This document shows, piece by piece, positions 35,792-42,655 of a DNA stretch of 64,000 nucleotides; position 1 is the stretch's first letter, and each line of letters opens with the position of its first letter. Under the pieces are notes generated by a model that saw only the letters and a program-made list of their open reading frames with translations, was not told the DNA's origin and did no database searches. The position numbers and the translations under genes were made by a program. The stretch is from Spirochaetota bacterium (GTDB lineage: Bacteria > Spirochaetota > Spirochaetia > Treponematales > Rectinemataceae), in NCBI GenBank assembly GCA_029265615.1, contig JAJUIB010000006.1, forward strand, positions 1 through 64,000, read 5' to 3'.

Positions 35792-36508
35792 ATGGGCATT
35801 TTCGAGCGCTTGAAAACGGTCATCTCGTCGAACATAAACGACCTCATCAGCAAGGCCGAGAACCCCGAAAAGATGCTCAACCAGCTCGTCATCGACATGA
35901 ACGAGCAGATGATCGAATCCAAAAAGGCCGTCGCGATGGCCATTGCGGATGAGAAAAAGCTCGAGCGAGAGACGCTCGAAAACAAACGCCAGGCCGAAGA
36001 GTGGGAGAAAAAGGCAATGCTCGCCGTGCGGGCCGGCCGTGACGACCTTGCAAAAGAGGCGCTCCTCCGCAAACAGGAATACGAACGATACGCCACCCAG
36101 CTCCATACACAGTGGCAGGCGCAAAAGGAGTCCGTCGAAAAGCTCAAAGAGAGCCTCCGTCAGCTCCAGAACAAGATCGACGAGGCCTCGCGCAAAAAGA
36201 ACATCCTCATAGCGCGCGCCAAGCGCGCCGAGGCCCAGGACAAGATCAACAAGACCATGTCGAGCCTTTCCGGCAACAAAAGCGCCTTCGACACCTTCGA
36301 GCGCATGGCGAAAAAGGTGGACGAGATCGAAGCGCGGGCCGAGGCGCACAAGGAGCTTGAGGATCTCTCCTCAGGTGCGAGCCTCGAAAAACAGTTCGCG
36401 CAGCTCGAATCCTCGGGTGCGGGCGCGGATCTCCTCCTTGCCGAGCTCAAGGCAAAAATGCTCACCGACAACGCCGGACAAGGCGGCTCCGGCCAATCCA
36501 CGCCCTGA
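35792..36508 (+). CDS. pspA: PspA/IM30-family membrane-stress protein
   Basis: 238 residues, almost wholly helical coiled coil. Canonical N-terminus GIFERLKTVISSNINDLISKAENPEKMLNQ, an amphipathic membrane-binding helix plus hairpin. ESCRT-III-like protein that coats and protects the inner membrane under stress. ATG 35792 has AGGAGG about nine bases upstream. The usual partners pspB, pspC and pspF are not adjacent; instead it is flanked by YbjN-like and winged-helix proteins. Confidence 0.95.
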   Translation: MGIFERLKTVISSNINDLISKAENPEKMLNQLVIDMNEQMIESKKAVAMAIADEKKLERETLENKRQAEEWEKKAMLAVRAGRDDLAKEALLRKQEYERYATQLHTQWQAQKESVEKLKESLRQLQNKIDEASRKKNILIARAKRAEAQDKINKTMSSLSGNKSAFDTFERMAKKVDEIEARAEAHKELEDLSSGASLEKQFAQLESSGAGADLLLAELKAKMLTDNAGQGGSGQSTP

Positions 36509-36536
36509 CCCCTGGCGGGCAGCATCCGGGCGGCCG

Positions 36537-37211
36537 ATGCTCGTCGCCTGCCTCGTAACCGAGGCTTCGCCCTATCGCTTGCTCGAAAGCGAGAGAGATC
36601 CTTCTGGATTTCTCTCGTTTTTATTTATCCTGCTTCCCGCCGCCGCGCCAGCGCGCTTTCCCCGGCATGTACGCGAGCTCGGGATGCCGCCCGACGCCGC
36701 GCTCTTCGTGCTCCCCGCAAGCCTCTACCTTGTCCTCGAAGAAAGGCCCGCACCCGCCTTCGTTTATGGCAATGATGCGCTTATCACCGCCGCATTCCGC
36801 TCAGGCTGCGCCGACTACCTCCGTGAACCATGGGGGCTCGTCGAAGTGTACGCGCGCGCCATCCGCCTCTTTGCGCCACGCTTCAGCCTCTGCGGCGCCG
36901 AGATCACGATGCAGGGCCGCGAGCTTGCCACCCGGCAAACCAGCGTCCGCCTCACCGAGGCCGAGATACGCATTCTCCGCACTCTCCTTGCCCATCGGGG
37001 GCGCTCTGTGAGCGCCGCCGCCCTCAATACCGCAGCCGGCGCCACAGCCAATCGGAGGCGGAGGCTCGGAAGCGGAGCGAATTCGCGTGTCTGTGCCGTG
37101 CATATTGCCAACCTCCGAAAGAAGCTTGAAAGCCTTGTACCCGGAGCTGGGGCCGCTCTTCTCTCTGCGCGCGGAGAAGGGTATCGCTTTGATGTTCAAA
37201 CCTGTGGATAA
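36537..37211 (+). CDS. OmpR-type winged-helix regulator with pseudo-receiver
   Basis: 224 residues. The C-terminal half (about 125-220) is a clear OmpR/PhoB winged helix: VRLTEAEIRILRTLLAHRGRSVS, VCAVHIANLRKKLE, LLSARGEGYRFD. The N-terminal half has receiver-like endings (FRSGCADYLREPWGLVEVYARAIRLF) but lacks the paired acids and the phospho-accepting Asp, so phosphorylation by a kinase is unlikely. 28 bases after pspA, hence a candidate regulator of this operon. The stop codon forms part of a DnaA-box match. Confidence 0.85.
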   Translation: MLVACLVTEASPYRLLESERDPSGFLSFLFILLPAAAPARFPRHVRELGMPPDAALFVLPASLYLVLEERPAPAFVYGNDALITAAFRSGCADYLREPWGLVEVYARAIRLFAPRFSLCGAEITMQGRELATRQTSVRLTEAEIRILRTLLAHRGRSVSAAALNTAAGATANRRRRLGSGANSRVCAVHIANLRKKLESLVPGAGAALLSARGEGYRFDVQTCG

Positions 37212-37477
37212 GTGGTGCATACCTGCGTGAAAAATCCACCGCGTCAAGCCCCTGAGCGGGGATTCACTGGACGACGGCGGGCTATGGCTGGGGATTAGGT
37301 GCGCATGAACCGGTGGGTAATTATCATAAATACATATAATAAAATAAATTATAATCGTCGTTAGAGGTCTTTGATATTTCAACCCTATTTACTCAGGCGG
37401 GACAAGTCCCTATGAAATTTGCCTTTTCCCCAAACAGCGCGCCTCGTGACTGTGGATAACTTGTGTAATTTTCCACA
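37203..37477. other. Origin-like AT-rich region with DnaA boxes
   Basis: The gap 37212-37561 holds no gene. It contains perfect TTATCCACA matches (as TGTGGATAA) at 37203-37211 and 37451-37459 and a TTTTCCACA match at 37469-37477. Between them is a 38-base tract of nearly pure A/T (about 37318-37355), exceptional in this GC-rich window, which could act as an unwinding element. A CCCC/GGGG hairpin lies near 37250. It may be oriC, a DnaA-titration/regulation site or a regulatory region; dnaA and dnaN are not adjacent. Confidence 0.5.
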
Positions 37478-37525
37478 ATTTCCTATGGTAGCAACGCATG
37501 TCACACTCGCGCTCCCTGCAAATCC

Positions 37526-37554
37526 TTGCGCCCCTCACGCGGAAGTGCTAGGAT
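37526..37554 (+). promoter_or_regulatory. Promoter of the six-helix membrane-protein operon
   Basis: TTGCGC (37526-37531), a 17-base spacer and TAGGAT (37549-37554). Seven bases separate it from ATG 37562; leaderless start predicted. Confidence 0.55.
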
Positions 37555-37561
37555 TTGCCCG

Positions 37562-38476
37562 ATGAAAGCCTGGCTCGGCGCGGCGGGTCGCCTCCTCTTT
37601 GACTATGCCCTGCTTTTGGCGCTTGCCGTGGCGCTCGAAGTAGGTGCCTCCGGTCTAAGCGGCCTGTTTGGCGCCCTCACCGCGGCCTTGCGGCTCTTCC
37701 CGCTTGCCATTGCGGCCGCGCTCATGCTCGGCGTCTTCTCATTCGAACGTCGGCTGAGGAGCAGAGTTCTCGGTTTTCTCAGCCTCGTCCTTCTCGGAAC
37801 CGGACTCTTCACCGGGGGGCTTGCGCTCAGGCGCGCGCTCGCCCCCCCGGAAGCGGCCGCCGAGCGCCCCCTCCCCACAGGCCTCGCCGTGGAATCAGGC
37901 GGTCTCATCTACTATGCCCGTTCTTATGAGCAAGTGGCCCAGGGGCGCGTCGCACGCGAGGCGATCGCCTACGATGCGCACGCCGCCTTTCCGCGCCTCG
38001 TCTATGCACACGAGGCGTCTCTTGTCGACGGCGGCGGGCTCGCCGTGGTGGAAGGCCGTCGCTATCCTGTCCGCGCACGCGCGGACACGGCGAGCCCGCT
38101 CATCCCTGCGCTCCCCGAGTTTTCCGTACACAGCCTTGCACAACGACTGGCCGCACTCGATGCGCTTCCTCTGTCCCTTGCCGCGGCGGGCGCCGCATGC
38201 TTTGCTCTCCTCGTCGTTGGCTTTTGCTCATTCGCGCGTTTTCCAGCTTGGCCCCTCTTCGGTCTTTTTGTCGGCGTGGCAGGCCTTGCCTGCGCTCTCA
38301 TCCTCGACGCCGCCCTCGCAGGTCCCGCGGTGGCGGCAGTGGGCGATTTCGCGTTACGCCGCCTTGGTCTGGGAGAACTTCCAGCCCCCCTCATCGCCGC
38401 CCTCTGTGAGGGCGCACTCGGCTTTCTCGTCGGCTTTGCAGGCCTCTTCGCACCGCGCAGGGGGAAGATCGCATGA
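37562..38476 (+). CDS. Membrane protein, 3+3 helices around a beta-rich domain
   Basis: 304 residues. Three hydrophobic helices (about 5-100), a soluble region (about 105-195) with strands GGLIYYARSY, AIAYDAHAAFPRLVYAHEASLVDGG, LAVVEGRRYPVRAR, then three more helices. This layout recalls LptF/LptG (YjgP/YjgQ), whose middle is a periplasmic jellyroll, but sequence similarity is only suggestive. No other family recognised. The next gene overlaps by four bases (ATGA). Confidence 0.75.
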   Translation: MKAWLGAAGRLLFDYALLLALAVALEVGASGLSGLFGALTAALRLFPLAIAAALMLGVFSFERRLRSRVLGFLSLVLLGTGLFTGGLALRRALAPPEAAAERPLPTGLAVESGGLIYYARSYEQVAQGRVAREAIAYDAHAAFPRLVYAHEASLVDGGGLAVVEGRRYPVRARADTASPLIPALPEFSVHSLAQRLAALDALPLSLAAAGAACFALLVVGFCSFARFPAWPLFGLFVGVAGLACALILDAALAGPAVAAVGDFALRRLGLGELPAPLIAALCEGALGFLVGFAGLFAPRRGKIA

Positions 38477-40233
38477 AAGCCGGCACACGTATCGTCGCCA
38501 CCCTCGTTGCAGTAAACAGTGTCGTCTTCGCGCTCCTCTTCGCCCTTGCGCTTGCGGGCTTCGCACCCGACCGCGTGATTCCGCGCTTTGCGCTCCGCTG
38601 GGAGCTCACCGAAGCACTCCTCGGCCTTGCCCGCTGGCTCCCGGCGACTCAGTTTTTCGCCATCGCGCTCGCGCTTGGCACCGCATCGGGCGATGGCGAC
38701 ACGCTGTTCCGCGCCGCGATGCCGCACGCGGCGATAAGCGCCATTTTTTTGTCTTCGATCGTACTCATCGCCGCGCCTGGCCTTGAAGCGACACGCTCGC
38801 GCGCGCTCGGCTTAAGCGAACGCTTCAATCGGAGCCTCGGCCTCGCACGCACAGCGCTTGAGCGGGGCGACCTGCAGACCGCACGCGCACTTGTCGACAC
38901 ACTCGAAGCGATCGACCGCAGAGATGAGCGCGTGGCCCGGCTCGACGAAAACCTCCGCGGCGCCGAGATCAAGACACATCGCAACGCCTCGTCGTCGTCC
39001 GCCATCTCCGCGACGCGCGCCGTTTCGGCGCAAGCAGCCGAGACGGTGCCGGACAAGGCCGCGGCGCGCCAGTACTACCTCAAGGCCCTCGACTTTTTCG
39101 CAAAGGGGGATTTTTTCAGCGCGCACTGGTACGCGTCGCGTGCGGCGCTCGTCGACACCTCAATCCCCGAGGCGAAACGCCTTGCCGCCAGGTCCTGGGA
39201 GGCCCTCACAGCGCGGGGGGGAGAGGTCGCGGATCCCGCGGCCGCACGGCTACAGCGCCGCAAACTTGAGGCCTACGGCCTCCTCCGCTCGGGCGACGCG
39301 ATTAGCGCCTTCCGCGAGTTTTCCGCCCTCGCGCGCGAGGCACCTGGCGACCTCGACGTGAAGCGCTACCTCGCCGAAAGCGAGCGTGACCTTGCGCAGG
39401 CGGCCTTTTTCAAGGACGAATCTGATAGGGCTGCGGCCGTAAGCCTGCCGCGATTCTTCGCCATCCTGCCCTCGGAGGACGGAGTCCTCCGCGCACTCGC
39501 GGCGGCTTCCGCGTCCTTCACCAGCGAGGCCGTCTACTTCACCGACTTCGAGTATCTTGAGGCAACGCCCCTTGCCTCGGGAGAAGGCCGCACGCGCAAG
39601 ATCGCCGCACCCTACGCCAAACTCATCGAAAGGCGCGCGCTCCTCGTCGCCGTCGAGCGCGCACGGCCTGAGACCGTTTATCGCGCGCTAGACTCCACAA
39701 CGCAGGACGGCCATGCGCCGACATGGGTAGAACTCCCCCTCGACCCGGAGACCGCCTATCGCGTTGCCGCCGCCCACCGCGCCCCCGCGGCGCTCGGTGT
39801 CCTCGACGCCTATGCTGCCGCCGCTGAAGCGCCTCGCTACGGACTCGACCCAGGGCCGATCCAACGAGACCTCCTTGCGCGTCTCGGCCTCCCCTTCGCA
39901 CTTCTCTCCGCCTCGGCGATTGGTATACTGCTCGGGATACGCTTCCGCGCCCCCGGCGCCGGGGCACGCCATTCATGGATCAGCCTGCCCTTCATGGCCG
40001 CGACAACCGCGGCCGTCTTCGCCGGGCTCGCGCAGGCCGATGACGCAGTTTCCGCCCTCGCGCTCCGCCTTGCACCCTGGCCAGCCGCACTCGGTGCCGC
40101 CGCGGGGATCAAAGCAGCGACACTCCTTGCCGCCGTGCTGATCGCCACTGGTTTCCGCGAAGAGCGTGCTGGATTTGTGCCGCAGCACCAGGGTGCGGGA
40201 TCGAGCACACAGGACGATGCATACGAGGACTAG
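38473..40233 (+). CDS. Membrane protein, 3+3 helices with helical-repeat insert
   Basis: 586 residues. Three N-terminal helices (about 5-110), a long soluble region with TPR-like helical pairs (about 115-320; ALERGDLQTARALVDTLEAIDRRD, LKALDFFAKGDFFSAHWYASRAALVD), a beta-like segment (VYFTDFEYLEAT) and three C-terminal helices (about 470-570). Same 3+3 plan as its partner, enlarged by the repeats. Function unknown; they look like two subunits of one membrane complex. Overlaps the J-domain gene by 17 bases. Confidence 0.78.
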   Translation: MKAGTRIVATLVAVNSVVFALLFALALAGFAPDRVIPRFALRWELTEALLGLARWLPATQFFAIALALGTASGDGDTLFRAAMPHAAISAIFLSSIVLIAAPGLEATRSRALGLSERFNRSLGLARTALERGDLQTARALVDTLEAIDRRDERVARLDENLRGAEIKTHRNASSSSAISATRAVSAQAAETVPDKAAARQYYLKALDFFAKGDFFSAHWYASRAALVDTSIPEAKRLAARSWEALTARGGEVADPAAARLQRRKLEAYGLLRSGDAISAFREFSALAREAPGDLDVKRYLAESERDLAQAAFFKDESDRAAAVSLPRFFAILPSEDGVLRALAAASASFTSEAVYFTDFEYLEATPLASGEGRTRKIAAPYAKLIERRALLVAVERARPETVYRALDSTTQDGHAPTWVELPLDPETAYRVAAAHRAPAALGVLDAYAAAAEAPRYGLDPGPIQRDLLARLGLPFALLSASAIGILLGIRFRAPGAGARHSWISLPFMAATTAAVFAGLAQADDAVSALALRLAPWPAALGAAAGIKAATLLAAVLIATGFREERAGFVPQHQGAGSSTQDDAYED

Positions 40234-41053
40234 GACTCTGCACGGCCGTGTGCATGGCTACAGCCCGGCACGGGCCTACGCGGGGCGGATCGTCGGGTTC
40301 GCTCTCGGACTTCTCGGCGGCTGGTACGGCATCGCGGCGGGACTTCTCATCGGTAGCATGGTCGACGTGGCGCGCGCAAATCGCGCCCTGAGTAATTTCC
40401 TCCGTAGCCCCGCGTCGGCCGTACCCTGCGAGCCGCTGCCGGGCTTGATCGCGGCGGCAGCGCTTGCGCTTTACGGCGAATGGGACGGCCTTGGAACGGA
40501 ATCGGAGCGGCGCTCACTCTTCCTCGAGGCCGTCCGGGCGCAGATCGAGAATCTGCGGGGCGAGGAGCGGGCAATCGTCCGCCTCGTCGACGCCATACGC
40601 GAAGAGTCCCGGCCCGACCTCGCCACGCTGGCACGGGTGCTGGCGCTCTCCGCCGATGAGCGCGCAGGGAGCATTCTTGCCGACTTCGCCTACGCGCTGG
40701 CCCGTAAGGCGGCCGCGCGGCTCTCCCATGAACGCGACGAGGCGCTCCGGCGCGAACTCGCCGACACGGGCATCGCGGTTACAACACTCCGGGCGGCGCG
40801 CCAGCGCGCCTTCCCCTCCTACCGCGAACCCTGGGAGCTCCTCGAGCTAGCGCCGGGCGCATCGGTCGAGGAGGCCAAGCGCGCCTGGAGGCGGCTCTGC
40901 CGCCGCCTCCACCCGGATGCCCTGCGGCACGCCGCTGTGTGCGCGCAAGCTCAGGCGGAGACTGAAGCGGCGCAGTCCTCCGCCTTTGCCGAGCTCAAAG
41001 AAGCCTACGAGTACCTACGACGGCGCAGCGCAAGCGCCACACCCCATCCCTGA
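40217..41053 (+). CDS. Membrane-anchored J-domain protein (DjlA-like)
   Basis: 278 residues. A hydrophobic glycine-rich helix near the N-terminus (GFALGLLGGWYGIAAGLLIGS), a helical middle of TerB-like character, and a C-terminal J domain with the HPD motif (PWELLELAPGASVEEAKRAWRRLCRRLHPD) that stimulates a DnaK-type Hsp70. Third gene of the operon with the two six-helix proteins, suggesting it recruits Hsp70 to them. ATG 40217 or GTG 40250 may start it. Confidence 0.87.
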   Translation: MHTRTRTLHGRVHGYSPARAYAGRIVGFALGLLGGWYGIAAGLLIGSMVDVARANRALSNFLRSPASAVPCEPLPGLIAAAALALYGEWDGLGTESERRSLFLEAVRAQIENLRGEERAIVRLVDAIREESRPDLATLARVLALSADERAGSILADFAYALARKAAARLSHERDEALRRELADTGIAVTTLRAARQRAFPSYREPWELLELAPGASVEEAKRAWRRLCRRLHPDALRHAAVCAQAQAETEAAQSSAFAELKEAYEYLRRRSASATPHP

Positions 41054-41080
41054 GGACGGGATACGCTCACCCCAAACCGA

Positions 41081-42364
41081 TCAGCAATCCTCAAGCCGTT
41101 CGATGTGCGCTCCAAGCATGCGGAGGCGTTCGGAGATGTTTTCGTAGCCACGCTCGATCTGATAGACGTTGTGAATCGTGCTTCGGCCCTCCGCACAGAG
41201 CGCAGCGATCACCATCGCCATGCCGGCCCGGACATCGGGACTAGTGAGCGAATCGGCCCTAAGCCGCGCAGGCCCGGAGACAACGGCGCGGTGCGGATCG
41301 CAGAGCACGATGCGTGCGCCCATGCCGATGAGTTTATCCACCCAGAACATCCGCGACTCGAACATCTTTTCGTGAATGAGGACCTCGCCTTCGGTCTGAG
41401 TGGCGACGACCGTCATGATTGACGTAAGGTCGGGGGGGAATCCGGGCCAAGGCGCGTCATCGATCTTGGGCACCTGGCCGCCCAAATCCTCTTGGACCTT
41501 CATCGACTGTCCCGAGGGGACGAGGAGATCGGAGCCCTCGAACGACCACTTGATGCCAAGGCGGCCGAAGGCGAGCTTGATGGGTCGAAGCTCGTCGGGC
41601 CGGACACCTTCGATCACGAGCTCGCCTCGGGTCACCGCGGTGAGCCCAATAAGCGAACCTATCTCCATGAAGTCGGGACCGATCGCAAAATCGGCGCCGT
41701 GGAGCGCCTTCACCCCCTCGATTCTGAGGAGGTTCGAACCCAGCCCCTCGATCCGCGCCCCCATGGCCCGAAGCAACTCGCAGAGGTCCTGGACGTGCGG
41801 CTCGCTTGCCGCATTTCTGATGGTCGTCACACCTTCGGCGAGGACGGCCGCCATGATCGCGTTTTCGGTGCCGGTAACCGAGGCCTCATCGAGAAATATA
41901 TCCGCCCCGACAAGTTTGTTGGCACTGAACTTGAGCGCCCCGTCGATATCAAAACGCGCGCCAAGCTCCTCGAGGGCGAGGACGTGGGTGTCGATGCGCC
42001 TGCGGCCAATGGTGTCTCCACCCGGAGGGGGAAGAATCACCTTCCCGAAACGCGCAAGAAGCGGGCCGGCAAACAAAATTGAGGCGCGAATTTTCTTCGC
42101 AAGAGACGCCGGAACCTCAAAGCTCTGCACGGCGCTGCAATCGACGCGCCAGGCGTTCGGACCGAGTCGCTCAACGCTCGCGCCGAGGCTCCGGAGCACC
42201 TCGAACATTACCTGAACATCCTCGATCTCGGGTATATTGCGGAGCGTGACGGGTGTAGCGGCAAGGAGCGTGGCCGCGATACAGGGGAGCGCGGCGTTTT
42301 TGTTACCGCTTGCCCTGATTCGCCCTTTGACCGGGAACCCGCCTTCAATGATGTACTTGTACAT
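41081..42364 (-). CDS. murA: UDP-N-acetylglucosamine 1-carboxyvinyltransferase (MurA)
   Basis: First committed step of peptidoglycan synthesis: transfers enolpyruvate from PEP to UDP-GlcNAc. 427 residues with N-terminal SGNKNAALP. The active-site loop reads GGDTIGRRRIDTH: D117 replaces the Cys of E. coli C115. This substitution is known to give fosfomycin-resistant, active enzymes in Chlamydia, Mycobacterium and Borrelia. The frame continues to 42718, but ATG 42364 begins the canonical protein, and a promoter ends seven bases upstream. Confidence 0.97.
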   Translation of the reverse strand: MYKYIIEGGFPVKGRIRASGNKNAALPCIAATLLAATPVTLRNIPEIEDVQVMFEVLRSLGASVERLGPNAWRVDCSAVQSFEVPASLAKKIRASILFAGPLLARFGKVILPPPGGDTIGRRRIDTHVLALEELGARFDIDGALKFSANKLVGADIFLDEASVTGTENAIMAAVLAEGVTTIRNAASEPHVQDLCELLRAMGARIEGLGSNLLRIEGVKALHGADFAIGPDFMEIGSLIGLTAVTRGELVIEGVRPDELRPIKLAFGRLGIKWSFEGSDLLVPSGQSMKVQEDLGGQVPKIDDAPWPGFPPDLTSIMTVVATQTEGEVLIHEKMFESRMFWVDKLIGMGARIVLCDPHRAVVSGPARLRADSLTSPDVRAGMAMVIAALCAEGRSTIHNVYQIERGYENISERLRMLGAHIERLEDC

Positions 42365-42371
42365 GACCGCT

Positions 42372-42400
42372 ACTCTACGAAAGAAGGACGCGGGGGTCAA
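42372..42400 (-). promoter_or_regulatory. Promoter of murA
   Basis: Minus strand: TTGACC (42395-42400), a 17-base spacer and TAGAGT (42372-42377), then seven bases to ATG 42364. No ribosome-binding site lies between; leaderless start predicted. Confidence 0.65.
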
Positions 42401-42436
42401 CGTGCCATCCTGACGCTCCCAGGCCTTAGTCTTTTC

Positions 42437-42466
42437 TTGCGCTAGGCGCGTTTTCCATACTATGAT
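42437..42466 (+). promoter_or_regulatory. Promoter of the small ORF-phosphatase-pyrC operon
   Basis: TTGCGC (42437-42442), an 18-base spacer and TATGAT (42461-42466), with a leader of about 48 bases before ATG 42521. Confidence 0.5.
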
Positions 42467-42520
42467 GAGCGCGAAAGCCGTCCGCGAAAGGCGCAAAGGC
42501 GGCACAAGGTGAGGTTTTCG

Positions 42521-42655
42521 ATGTCCTACAAGCTCGATGGCGCCAAATTTCCCACCCTCGAAGAGCTTATCGAGGCGCTCTATCCGCTCTACGCGGATCA
42601 GATGAGCGAGGAAGAATTTCGTAAATACGCGGAAGAAAAGGCGGAAAAAAGCTGA
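42521..42655 (+). CDS. 44-residue acidic protein coupled to a phosphatase gene
   Basis: Small ORF reading SYKLDGAKFPTLEELIEALY near its start and ending AEEKAEKS; net acidic with two amphipathic helices. AAGGTGAGG lies nine or so bases before the ATG. Its TGA shares bases with the ATG of the next gene (TGATG), a classic coupling arrangement, which supports real translation. Possibly a regulator or adaptor of the receiver/PP2C protein. No family recognised. Confidence 0.65.
   Translation: MSYKLDGAKFPTLEELIEALYPLYADQMSEEEFRKYAEEKAEKS

Noticed and set aside
41730-41750. GGTTCGAAC-like tRNA T-loop motif
   Set aside because: Lies in the murA reading frame and no cloverleaf can be drawn around it.
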